Shown one piece after another: positions 45,613-53,493 of a stretch of DNA of 64,000 nucleotides. The notes below the pieces were generated by a model. It searched no databases. It saw only the letters and a list, made by a program, of their open reading frames with translations, and had not been told where the DNA came from. How positions within the stretch are numbered: position 1 is the stretch's first letter; each line of letters begins with the position of its first letter. A program made the translations under genes and the position numbers. Origin of the DNA: Bacillus taeanensis (lineage in GTDB: Bacteria > Bacillota > Bacilli > Bacillales > UBA6769); the NCBI RefSeq assembly GCF_003318295.1, contig NZ_QOCW01000002.1:124001-188000 (forward strand), in the 5' to 3' direction.

Positions 45613-46800
45613 GTGGATCAAATTCGCATTTTAACAAAAAATGAACTAGATGAAGCGCTATCACTTTCTCAGTTTGCTTTTCAATACAAATTAACAAACG
45701 AAGAAAAGGCTCGCAAAAAAGACAGAATAAAGGAAAATGAAGTGTGGGGCTATTTTCAAAACGAAGATCTAGCTTCAAAGCTGCATTTATTATCATTACA
45801 AGTATTTATTCAAGAAGTTCCCTTTTATATGGGAGGGATAGCTAGTGTTGCCACATGGCCCGAATATCGTCGTAAAGGTATGGTTAAAAAGTTGTTAAAA
45901 AAAGTATTGATTAAAATGAAAGAGAACGGACAAACAATTTCTATGCTTCATCCTTTTAGTTTTCCCTTTTACCGCAAATATGGTTGGGAAACATTTATTG
46001 CCTATAAAAAGTATACAATTGACATCAATCAAATTCCTAGGTCAGAAGCCGCTGATGGAACAATAAAACGTATCGGAAAGAACCGCTCCCTTTTAAATGA
46101 AATCTATACAGCATATGCAAAAAAATATAACGGAATGTTGATTCGATCAGAGGAATGGTGGAAGAACCTTATATTTACACAGAAAAATCACCAAACGGTC
46201 GTTTGGTATGATGAGGAACAAGTACCAAAAGGTTATGCTATTTATACAGTAAAGGATAAACGGATGAAAGTAGAGGAATTGATCTTTTTAAATGAACAAG
46301 CACGATGTGGGTTATGGAATTTCATTAGTCAACATGATTCCATGGTCCATACTGTTCAATTAACTGTTCCAGAAAGTGATCAGTTTTCTTTTGTGTTTGA
46401 GAACCCAAGTTTTAAACAGGAAGTTGTTCCATACTTTATGGCAAGAATTATCGATGTGAAAGATTTTTTAACTCAATATCCTCTTAAGCCTTCTCGATCA
46501 CTATTTTTACATGTTTATGATGAATTTGCTTCATGGAACAACGGAATTTTTCATCTTCAAAATAGTAAGAATGGATTACTTGTAAAGCATTTTGAAAAGA
46601 AAACAGAAAAGATGGCATGCGCTCATCCTCCAAAGCGCGGCCTGCAGTGTGATATTCAAACATTAACAGCTATGCTCCTTGGTTATCAGCGTCCAACTTT
46701 TTTGTGCGAGATTGGAAAATTAAAAGGAAACAAAGAGGAAGTAGCGGTGTGGGAACAATTGATTTCAAAGAAAACAACATATTTTATCGATTTTTTTTAA
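45613..46800 (+). CDS. Eis-like GNAT N-acetyltransferase
   Basis: Protein of 395 residues with the Eis layout: an N-terminal GNAT domain (acetyl-CoA loop VATWPEYRRKGMVKKLL near residue 80), a second GNAT-like domain, and a C-terminal SCP2-like domain. Eis enzymes acetylate many amines, including aminoglycosides. The substrate here is unknown. GTG start at 45613 follows GGGGGG. Likely shares an operon with the unknown gene at 44044. Confidence 0.85.
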   Translation: MDQIRILTKNELDEALSLSQFAFQYKLTNEEKARKKDRIKENEVWGYFQNEDLASKLHLLSLQVFIQEVPFYMGGIASVATWPEYRRKGMVKKLLKKVLIKMKENGQTISMLHPFSFPFYRKYGWETFIAYKKYTIDINQIPRSEAADGTIKRIGKNRSLLNEIYTAYAKKYNGMLIRSEEWWKNLIFTQKNHQTVVWYDEEQVPKGYAIYTVKDKRMKVEELIFLNEQARCGLWNFISQHDSMVHTVQLTVPESDQFSFVFENPSFKQEVVPYFMARIIDVKDFLTQYPLKPSRSLFLHVYDEFASWNNGIFHLQNSKNGLLVKHFEKKTEKMACAHPPKRGLQCDIQTLTAMLLGYQRPTFLCEIGKLKGNKEEVAVWEQLISKKTTYFIDFF

Positions 46801-46815
46801 AAAGTTTGAAAGTAA

Positions 46816-46845
46816 CCCATTGCATTAAGCAATGGGATTTTTTTT
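46816..46845. terminator. Terminator between convergent genes
   Basis: CCCATTGC / GCAATGGG stem, 5-base loop, then ATTTTTTTT. It overlaps the end of the amidohydrolase gene on the other strand. Confidence 0.85.
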
Positions 46846-48168
46846 CATTCGTTTTAACAATCGCTGAATGGATTTGTTTGCTTCTTTTAAAACAATATTT
46901 TGATCAATTGTGTTTAATTTACGATTATCCATAATGATTTGACCATTAATGATCGTAGTTTCGACATCGGCGCGTGTTGCTGAATACACAATGCGCGAAA
47001 TAGGATCTACATCAAAAGAGGGAAAGGTATGAAAATTTTGGAGGTTAAGAATGGCAAGATCTGCTTTTTTACCAACCTCTATGCTCCCGATTTGATCTTC
47101 AAGTCCAACTGCTTTTGCACCGCCAATTGTCGCCATTCGAAATACCGTTTTCGCATCCATTGCGGTTGGACCGTGAAGCGGCTTTTGAAGAAGAGCGGAT
47201 AATCTCATTTCATTGAACATATCTAAATTGTTATTACATGGGGCGCCATCTGCTCCTAAGCTTAATGAAATATGGCGCTTAAGCATATCTGGAATCTCAG
47301 CAACTCCTGAAGCAAGCTTTAAGTTAGATCCTGGGCAGTGGCTAACTTTTACGCCGCGTTCCTGAATAATGAGTTTCTCTTCTTCATTAAGCCATACACA
47401 GTGTGCTAAAATTAGCCTTTCATTGGCAAGTCCTAGATGATCGAGATAGACAATATTTCGCATCCTTTTTTCAGCTTCAACAATTGCAATTTCTCCTCTG
47501 TTTTCCGAAGCATGAGTATGAACGAAGAGATGGTGCTTTTCTGATAGTTTTTGGACTTCTATTAACAGCTCTTCTGTACAGGAAATAACAAATCGAGGTG
47601 AAAATGCATATTGAAGGCGCTGATGCTCATATCCATGCCACTTTTCCATTAAATCCACACTTTTTTGAATGGATTCTGCTGTATTCTCGCGTAAAGCAAG
47701 AGGTACTTCATTTCCTTTATCCATCATTACTTTTCCAGATAGTGCACGAATGCCGCTTTTTGCGAGGGCTTGGAATGCAAAATCTGTATGATGAACGGTT
47801 TCCATATCTACAATGGTTGTAGTCCCGCTTTGAATTAATTCCCCAATTCCAAGCATGGCAGAGTAATAGACAGATTCCTCATCATGAGCTGCTTCAAGGG
47901 GCCAAATCCGCTGTTTTAGCCAATCTAGTAATTCTAAATCATCAGCCTGACCGCGAAATAGTGTTTGACATAAGTGAATGTGTGTTTGAACAAAGCCGGG
48001 GATAACTGTTCGATCTTTTGCATTAATGATGATATCATCTGTGGAAGGAATTAAGTTTTTTCCAATGGATTGAATAGTATCATTTTTAATCAATAGATCT
48101 CCGTTAATAATCTCTTCATTGCTGTTCATCGTAATAATTTCAGCGTTTTGTATTAAAATATTTCCCAT
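46825..48168 (-). CDS. Amidohydrolase, MTA/SAH or 5'-deoxyadenosine deaminase type
   Basis: Metal-dependent deaminase of 447 residues. Metal ligands: His63 and His65 (QTHIHL), the His in HTHASEN, the His in LAHCVWL and the Asp in GADGAPCNN. This set is typical of the MtaD/TrzA-type group that deaminates 5'-methylthioadenosine, S-adenosylhomocysteine or 5'-deoxyadenosine. Guanine deaminase and chlorohydrolases are related alternatives. GGGAGGGAT precedes the ATG. Single-gene unit. Confidence 0.85.
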   Translation of the reverse strand: MGNILIQNAEIITMNSNEEIINGDLLIKNDTIQSIGKNLIPSTDDIIINAKDRTVIPGFVQTHIHLCQTLFRGQADDLELLDWLKQRIWPLEAAHDEESVYYSAMLGIGELIQSGTTTIVDMETVHHTDFAFQALAKSGIRALSGKVMMDKGNEVPLALRENTAESIQKSVDLMEKWHGYEHQRLQYAFSPRFVISCTEELLIEVQKLSEKHHLFVHTHASENRGEIAIVEAEKRMRNIVYLDHLGLANERLILAHCVWLNEEEKLIIQERGVKVSHCPGSNLKLASGVAEIPDMLKRHISLSLGADGAPCNNNLDMFNEMRLSALLQKPLHGPTAMDAKTVFRMATIGGAKAVGLEDQIGSIEVGKKADLAILNLQNFHTFPSFDVDPISRIVYSATRADVETTIINGQIIMDNRKLNTIDQNIVLKEANKSIQRLLKRMKKNPIA

Positions 48169-48567
48169 AAATGAATCCCTCCCATTTCTTTAATCCACAA
48201 AACTATAATTATATGTTAGTTAATTTAAAGATTATACGCTAGGAGTATGAAAGAAAAAGTCCCTAATAAGCTAGAATATGAACTATTAAATGAAAAAATG
48301 CCAGTTATAGAGAGATTCTTTATAAAGATTTGATATTAAAACATGGACGTATTGGTGTAGAGAGGAAGTAATAATTGTTTCAAGGGAAGGTTTTAAGGGA
48401 AAAAAGATCACATACATAATCGATAGCAGAAGTAGAAAAGTTGATATTAATAAAAAATTTTAAAGTTGTCAATTTTTATATCTTTTATCTAAACTTTTAA
48501 AAATAAAAGGTCCCTCTATTCTGTTATTATCTATACAATTCTGAGGGTTATAAGAAGGAGAAAGTTT
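48169..48567. other. 399-base intergenic region
   Basis: Contains the upstream region of the amidohydrolase gene, a frameshifted coding-like stretch (48247-48463) and the leader of the antiporter gene. No confident promoter or operator seen. Confidence 0.5.
48247..48463 (+). pseudogene. Possible frameshifted small gene
   Basis: ATG 48247, with AGGAG just upstream (spacing very short), opens a 28-codon frame ending at 48333. A second frame starting near 48326 continues as a plausible protein (YWCREEVIIVSREGFKGKK) and ends at TAA 48461-48463. A one-base shift would join them into about 71 residues. Not recognised. A decayed small gene or a sequencing indel are both possible. Confidence 0.35.
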
Positions 48568-50421
48568 ATGATTGATTCTATATTATTTAACTTGATGTTA
48601 ATCGGTGCTCTTGGAATAGGGTCACAGTGGGTTGCTTGGCGCTTTCGGTTACCAGCTATTGTTGTCATGTCAATTGTTGGTTTACTTGTCGGCCCAATTT
48701 TTGGAATGATTGATCCGAAAGAAGATTTTGGTGCATTATTTCATCCTTTTATTTCAATTGCAGTCGCTATTATTTTATTTGAAGGAAGTTTAAACCTTGA
48801 TTTTAGGGAAGTGAGCGGGCTTGGCGCTCCGGTTGTTCGGATTGTTACAATAGGTGCCTTTCTTGCATGGCTGTTTGGTTCTTTTGCAGCTCATTATGTA
48901 GCCGGTTTATCATGGGCTGTTGCTTTTGTGATTGGAGGTTTATTTATTGTTACAGGGCCAACTGTTATTTTACCGCTTTTGCGGCAGGCGAAGTTAAAGC
49001 CGCGACCTGCAGCGATTCTGAAGTGGGAAGGCATTATTGTTGATCCGTTCGGGGCGCTGCTTGCAGTTTTTGCATTTGAAATTATTAAATTCTTAATGGA
49101 TGAAAAGGTAACGGCAATGACATTGTTGTTATTTTTTCTAGCCTCTATTTTTGCTCTTATTATTGGATGGACATGCGGAAGAGGAATCGGCTGGATGTTT
49201 GAAAAAGGTCATGTGCCTGAGTTCTTAAAATCGCCTGTCGTGTTTGTAGTCGTTATTACATGTTTTGTTTTATCCGATGAAATGATGCATGAAACAGGAT
49301 TGCTTGCTGTAACAGCAATGGGAATGACGCTTGCAAACCGACATATTTCTTCTATTGAAGATATGCGGCATTTTAAAGAAAACATTTCAGTTTTACTTAT
49401 TTCTACAATTTTTGTTATGTTAACAGCTTCACTTACAGTTGATACGTTGTATAAAATTTTAAATATAAATATTGCAGTGTTTGTTCTTTTAATGCTGTTT
49501 ATTGTACGTCCTCTTTCCATATGGCTGTCAACATCTGGCACTGATTTATCAAAACAAGAAAAAACACTTGTTGGTTGGATTGCACCGCGTGGAATTGTTG
49601 CATTAACGGTTTCTGGTTATTTTTCTAGTGTTCTTCTTGATGCAGGTTTTACAGATGCCTCTATTTTAACACCAATTACATTTGCGCTTGTATTTTCTAC
49701 AGTTTGCGTTCATGGCTTTTCAATCGGCTGGCTTGCCAAAAAATTAGACCTTGCCATTAATAGTCAACCAGGTGTTTTAATTATAGGAAGCAGTATATTC
49801 AGTACCGCTCTTGCCAAAGTGTTACAAGACTTAAATATTCCAGTGTTAATTGCTGATTCTTCGTGGCAAAGACTTCATCCAGCCAGAAAAGCGGGGGTAT
49901 CATTCTATCATGGAGAAATTTTATCAGAGCAAACAGAATATCGGCTGGACTTAACTCCATATGAATATATGATTACAGCTACTGAACTCGATTCCTATAA
50001 TGCGCTTGTTTGTACAACATTTATCCCGAGTATTGGAAGGAATAATGTTTTTCAATTAAGCCTACGTAACAAACGGGGGGATGACCTTAAAGATCTAGTT
50101 CATACAATAGGAGGAAGAATTCTTTTTAAAAAAGAAGCTTCTTGGGAAGAAATTAATAAAAAGGTCGAAAGCGGTTATGTATTTCGAAAAACAAATATAA
50201 CTGAAAGATATAGTTTTGAGAAGTATTTAAAAGAGCGTAATAAGGAGACACTTCTTTTATTTATCTTGAAACCAACGGGTAGAATAGAGTTTTTTGTTGA
50301 AGATACAAATATTGGAGCAAGTGTTGGGGATGTAGTCGTTAGTTTAACCTCTCCTAGTAAGGAATTCAATAAAATTCAAGAAAAGTTAGAACAAGAGCAG
50401 GAGATGCAGCACCATAAATAA
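48568..50421 (+). CDS. Cation/proton antiporter, NhaP type with RCK-like C-terminus
   Basis: CPA1-family antiporter of 617 residues. About 12 membrane spans cover residues 1-395, with the ion-binding signature EGIIVDPFGALL and a preceding TGPTVILPLLRQAKL. After residue about 400 a cytoplasmic TrkA-N-like Rossmann domain follows (VLIIGSSIFSTALAKVLQ) and a TrkA-C-like segment near 565-605. It exchanges Na+ or K+ for protons, gated by the C-terminal domains. RBS AAGGAG is 7 bases upstream. Single-gene unit. Confidence 0.88.
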   Translation: MIDSILFNLMLIGALGIGSQWVAWRFRLPAIVVMSIVGLLVGPIFGMIDPKEDFGALFHPFISIAVAIILFEGSLNLDFREVSGLGAPVVRIVTIGAFLAWLFGSFAAHYVAGLSWAVAFVIGGLFIVTGPTVILPLLRQAKLKPRPAAILKWEGIIVDPFGALLAVFAFEIIKFLMDEKVTAMTLLLFFLASIFALIIGWTCGRGIGWMFEKGHVPEFLKSPVVFVVVITCFVLSDEMMHETGLLAVTAMGMTLANRHISSIEDMRHFKENISVLLISTIFVMLTASLTVDTLYKILNINIAVFVLLMLFIVRPLSIWLSTSGTDLSKQEKTLVGWIAPRGIVALTVSGYFSSVLLDAGFTDASILTPITFALVFSTVCVHGFSIGWLAKKLDLAINSQPGVLIIGSSIFSTALAKVLQDLNIPVLIADSSWQRLHPARKAGVSFYHGEILSEQTEYRLDLTPYEYMITATELDSYNALVCTTFIPSIGRNNVFQLSLRNKRGDDLKDLVHTIGGRILFKKEASWEEINKKVESGYVFRKTNITERYSFEKYLKERNKETLLLFILKPTGRIEFFVEDTNIGASVGDVVVSLTSPSKEFNKIQEKLEQEQEMQHHK

Positions 50422-50469
50422 TAAAATTAGTAATGACGATAAGCTCTGCTCTTGGTTTTAAAGAATAAT

Positions 50470-51327
50470 CTATAAGTGATGGGAATGTTGAAATGAATTC
50501 GCTAAATTCCTTGCCCTTACATGTTCGGGTTTATTTCTCCATTTCCATCTGAAAATTATTAGAACAATCTTTCCAAGCAGACTTTTCGCATATGTTTTTT
50601 TGTCTTCATGAACTTCTGTTCCACCAAATCCTCTTTTAAAACGATTAATGTTTTGAGTTTCTTGATTGTTTTCATCAATACATATGCCGCCAAAATTGTA
50701 CCACATGCACCCTTTTTTCTTGAAACTCAGCCTATCTTTCCAATGTAAATATCGGTTCGCACGTCCAATTAAATTGCGTTCAGGTAAATGGTCTTTTGAG
50801 TAGCGTAAAGAGGCAGAGTAGAGTAAAAAACCTTGCTGACCATCTAAAATATGAACATGATAGCATATTACCTGCTGCTCTTTATTTGTAATATATGAAA
50901 TGACTAAAGCCTGTTTATCTCGCAATGCTTTTAATTTACTCATTATACACCTTGGAATTCTTTTATGATTAGCAAACTTGTTAAAAAACAAAGCAAATTT
51001 TTTAATCTGTTTATTTGTTGGAGAAGTAAGTTCATAATAATTTAATTGATCACGTTTTTCTGCACGATTAATTTTATATTTAGTATTTTTATGAATTTCT
51101 TTAAAAAGCACTTCGTTTTCTTTTTGTAAATCAATGACTAAAGTTTGATTGTATAGGTTTAATGAATTTTTTCTATCGATTTTTTTAACAGCCGTATTTT
51201 GAACAGGCGAAATTAATAATTTAGTATCAATAATTAAATCGGTGGAAGAAACTGAATGATAGTCTCTAAGTTCAGTGCCGAATATTTCAGTGATTTTAAG
51301 TAACCCGCGTCTATACTTAATAAGCAC
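50470..51327 (-). CDS. FemAB-like acyltransferase family protein
   Basis: Protein of 285 residues with the GNAT-type FemAB-like pattern: NTKYKINRAEKR (about residue 82), a middle block with YHVHILDG and YSASLR, then NRFKRGFGG. Related proteins attach amino acids to peptidoglycan stems or acylate polysaccharides. Shorter than FemA/FemX (about 410), it is nearer the single-domain polysaccharide/peptidoglycan group. GTG start with AGGAGGG 8 bases upstream. Nothing in the neighbourhood gives the substrate. Confidence 0.7.
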   Translation of the reverse strand: MLIKYRRGLLKITEIFGTELRDYHSVSSTDLIIDTKLLISPVQNTAVKKIDRKNSLNLYNQTLVIDLQKENEVLFKEIHKNTKYKINRAEKRDQLNYYELTSPTNKQIKKFALFFNKFANHKRIPRCIMSKLKALRDKQALVISYITNKEQQVICYHVHILDGQQGFLLYSASLRYSKDHLPERNLIGRANRYLHWKDRLSFKKKGCMWYNFGGICIDENNQETQNINRFKRGFGGTEVHEDKKTYAKSLLGKIVLIIFRWKWRNKPEHVRARNLANSFQHSHHL

Positions 51328-51581
51328 TTCACATCCCTCCTAGAATGATCAATAGTTAATCTCAAATTTCTTCCGTTAATGGACGATATTATTTATATGA
51401 ATAATGGTTTAATTTATGTTAGCAGATCTAAAGACCGCAAAATAGTTGTTTAAAATGGCTCATCCTATAAAAAATTAATAACTTTTAATTTCAAAGCAGG
51501 AAAAGTTGAAATTTAATCTAAAAAGTAATATGGATAAAACTTTATGTCAGAAATTATTAAATAGATTTGGGGGGTTATTCC

Positions 51582-51884
51582 ATGGTACTCTATTTATTTA
51601 TAGCTGCTGCAGTGGGAGTTGTTTTTGCGGCTGTTCGTTTCATTCTATTTTACAATTGGAAGATTATTCATACGGCTTTTGGTTATAAGGAGTACTCGCT
51701 GCTTATTTCAAATTTAGAAAGAGAAGGGGTTATGTATAAAATAAAAACAATTATTGATATTGATAATCCTGATCGTACAGTTATTGATCAAAAACAGTTT
51801 GATATATATGTAAAAAAAAGTGATCGACACAAAGCCCATCAAATAGTAAAAAAAATTTATAATAATCGTATTTATAGAGAATAG
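51582..51884 (+). CDS. Small single-span membrane protein
   Basis: Protein of 100 residues. Residues 1-23 form one strong hydrophobic span (YLFIAAAVGVVFAAVRFI) and the rest is a charged soluble domain with alternating strands (EGVMYKIKTIID, FDIYVKKSD). ATG 51582 follows GGGGGG by 7 bases. Not recognised; similar to small DUF2007-like soluble domains only in general layout. A frame-shadow upstream is not translated from a good site. Confidence 0.65.
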   Translation: MVLYLFIAAAVGVVFAAVRFILFYNWKIIHTAFGYKEYSLLISNLEREGVMYKIKTIIDIDNPDRTVIDQKQFDIYVKKSDRHKAHQIVKKIYNNRIYRE

Positions 51885-51947
51885 ATCGTTAATAAATTAA
51901 AATATTTCACATATCGTATTTAAAAATATAAATTTATTGTTCTCGCC

Positions 51948-52229
51948 TTAGTTTACAAAAATATAGATGACATGAATTGTTGACAGCATAACAGCCGCAG
52001 TAATTTGATAACCAGTGCTAAGCAGCTGTGAAAAGGTTTCTGAACATAATTGATGAGGGGGCTCCAAAGGGGCATGCAGGCTGGTATCTATTTTAATTAA
52101 ACGATTCGTAAGTGGATTACAGTGAACCATTACAACGTGTCGTCCAGTCCATGCTGTGCCAACTTGAGACAATTCTCTATTTTTGTTTCGAAAGTGATAA
52201 TAGTTATGATAAAACAAGCCATTCACCAT
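51948..52229 (-). CDS. Hypothetical 93-residue protein
   Basis: Protein of 93 residues with protein-like composition (GTAWTGRHVVMVHCNP, LCSETFSQLLSTGYQI). The last 15 residues are hydrophobic. No clear RBS precedes the ATG, which lowers confidence. An 8-2-8 palindrome lies 22-39 bases upstream of the start and could be its operator. Not recognised. Confidence 0.5.
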   Translation of the reverse strand: MVNGLFYHNYYHFRNKNRELSQVGTAWTGRHVVMVHCNPLTNRLIKIDTSLHAPLEPPHQLCSETFSQLLSTGYQITAAVMLSTIHVIYIFVN

Positions 52230-52250
52230 CTTTTTACATGTTATTTAAAT

Positions 52251-52268
52251 TTATTGTATGTACAATAA
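52251..52268. promoter_or_regulatory. Palindromic operator candidate
   Basis: TTATTGTATGTACAATAA: 8-bp perfect arms around TG. It lies between the hypothetical 93-residue gene and the terminator of the SASP-like gene. Operator of a dimeric repressor is the likely reading. Confidence 0.45.
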
Positions 52269-52322
52269 ACGCTTATGTGCAGCTGTTTCAAGAATGATTG
52301 TAAAGAGCAGCAAAGAAACAAT

Positions 52323-52386
52323 AAACATACTAACATTAGCAGCACAAACCATGGCCTTGGTCTGTGCTGCTAATGTTAGTATGTTT
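52323..52386 (-). terminator. Long hairpin terminator of the SASP-like gene
   Basis: Perfect 24-bp stem (52323-52346 with 52363-52386) plus an inner ACC/GGT pair. On the minus strand it follows the stop codon by 3 bases and is trailed by a T-rich tract. Unusually long for a terminator. Confidence 0.75.
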
Positions 52387-52389
52387 GGA

Positions 52390-52554
52390 TTATTTTTTAT
52401 TCACTTGACGGCCGCTTTTCTTTTGGCTTTGAGATTTTGTGTTACCAACTGTATATTCACTGCCAAATTCAATATCATTTTTCCCGCGCTGCATTGCATT
52501 TTGATCTTGTGTTTGGTTACCATTTTGTCGTCCTTGTTTACTTTGTTTAGCCAT
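52390..52554 (-). CDS. Short gamma-type small acid-soluble spore protein-like
   Basis: Gene of 54 codons. The product is rich in Gln, Asn, Lys and Gly and lacks Cys, Trp and Pro. The block DIEFGSEYTVGNTKSQSQKK resembles the repeat of gamma-type SASPs (SspE), amino-acid stores of dormant spores. Full-length SspE has two such repeats; this has one. The RBS AAGGAGG is 6 bases upstream of ATG. It supports a spore-forming host. Expression in the forespore is assumed from the family. Confidence 0.65.
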   Translation of the reverse strand: MAKQSKQGRQNGNQTQDQNAMQRGKNDIEFGSEYTVGNTKSQSQKKSGRQVNKK

Positions 52555-52688
52555 TGAAGTTCCTCCTTATTGATTTATCTTCTTTTAATATACCCTATCT
52601 TTTTATAATCATTTAGTGAAAAATTACCAGACATTTTTTGATTTATTCTCTGCAAAATAAGTAAAGAATACTTGTTGGAGGGATGCAG

Positions 52689-52874
52689 GTGATCGAGAGA
52701 AAATATGAAAAAGAACTGCCTGGTAAAAAAGGTACGATTTCTGTAGAAGTATCTAAAGGTTATCTTGAAAATGCACTTAACCGTTTACCTGAAGAATTTT
52801 CCGAAGAAATTGCAAAAGGTGATTCGAAAAAAATTCTTAATAAAATTGCTGAAAGTAGAGCAAGAAGATTTTAA
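52689..52874 (+). CDS. Small hypothetical protein
   Basis: Protein of 61 residues: basic N-terminus, then an acidic helical C-terminal half (for example NRLPEEFSEEIAKGD). GTG 52689 is chosen because GGAGGG ends 6 bases upstream; ATG 52683 overlaps that RBS. It is 17 bases before another small gene, so both form a small operon. Not recognised; location near the SASP-like gene may suggest a sporulation link. Confidence 0.6.
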   Translation: MIERKYEKELPGKKGTISVEVSKGYLENALNRLPEEFSEEIAKGDSKKILNKIAESRARRF

Positions 52875-52891
52875 GGGAAGGAGAGATAAGA

Positions 52892-53047
52892 ATGCCAGAA
52901 CGTGATAATATTCCAACAAAAGATGAAACCCCCTATAAGCCACCAGAAGGGTTGTCAGGACAATATAAAATTCCAACAGAGTTATCTAAAGAAATTACAT
53001 TTGAACGGGAGCTTCGTGGTATAGATGAATTTCAAAGTTATCGTTAA
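52892..53047 (+). CDS. Small hypothetical protein, 51 residues
   Basis: Short, Pro-rich, charged protein (PTKDETPYKPPEG ... LSKEITFERELRG). No cysteine or hydrophobic span. Good RBS (GGAAGGAGAG). Cotranscribed with the gene at 52689 and closed by a strong terminator, which supports that it is real. Not recognised. Confidence 0.6.
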   Translation: MPERDNIPTKDETPYKPPEGLSGQYKIPTELSKEITFERELRGIDEFQSYR

Positions 53048-53049
53048 AG

Positions 53050-53082
53050 AAAAAGATGCTGGCAACTTTCCAGCATCTTTTT
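53050..53082 (+). terminator. Strong terminator
   Basis: AAAAAGATGCTGG / CCAGCATCTTTTT stem, 7-base loop. Ends the two-gene small operon. Confidence 0.9.
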
Positions 53083-53493
53083 ACTGTTATTATATGAAAA
53101 ATTGAGCCGTTTTTATTTTAAATTCTTAAAAGAAACCCCTAAAAATAAAGTGGTTGGACGAATACTTTTAAGACATAAAAAACTGCTCACTTAACTGTTC
53201 TATCATGCATATGCTGACGCAAACATAGTATAAAGGGTGTATAGAACTGATTGTTTATTTTTATATCAGCATGATAGAAATGAAAATATTTAAGAATTCA
53301 AAAAGAAGGATAATTGATTATTCAAGAGTATAACTATATAAGGAGTAAAAAATATGAGGTTTTTACAGTCAATACATTTTTAATTTTTTGTATTTATTTA
53401 CCTTCATTTAAAAAAAATGACAGATTAATAGAATGAGAGTAGATTATATGAATGAATCTATTTAATTATTTAAATTTGAGGAGTGTGTATTGC
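53083..53493. other. 411-base region upstream of ltaS
   Basis: AT-rich. Contains a distant inverted repeat (53198-53208 with 53269-53279) and several RBS-like tracts with only very short ORFs (for example nine codons from 53354). I see no confident promoter. Confidence 0.5.
53198..53279. repeat. Distant inverted repeat upstream of ltaS
   Basis: TTCTATCATGC (53198-53208) is matched by GCATGATAGAA (53269-53279). With a six-base insertion allowed on the left arm, pairing extends by TGA/TCA. About 60 bases separate the arms. Could be an RNA fold or paired protein sites. Confidence 0.5.

Noticed and set aside
51379..51453. A 24-codon ORF upstream of the small membrane protein gene
   Set aside because: No RBS and no family resemblance.
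52258..52557. Plus-strand 99-codon frame across the hairpin
   Set aside because: It is antisense to the SASP-like gene and runs through the terminator hairpin.
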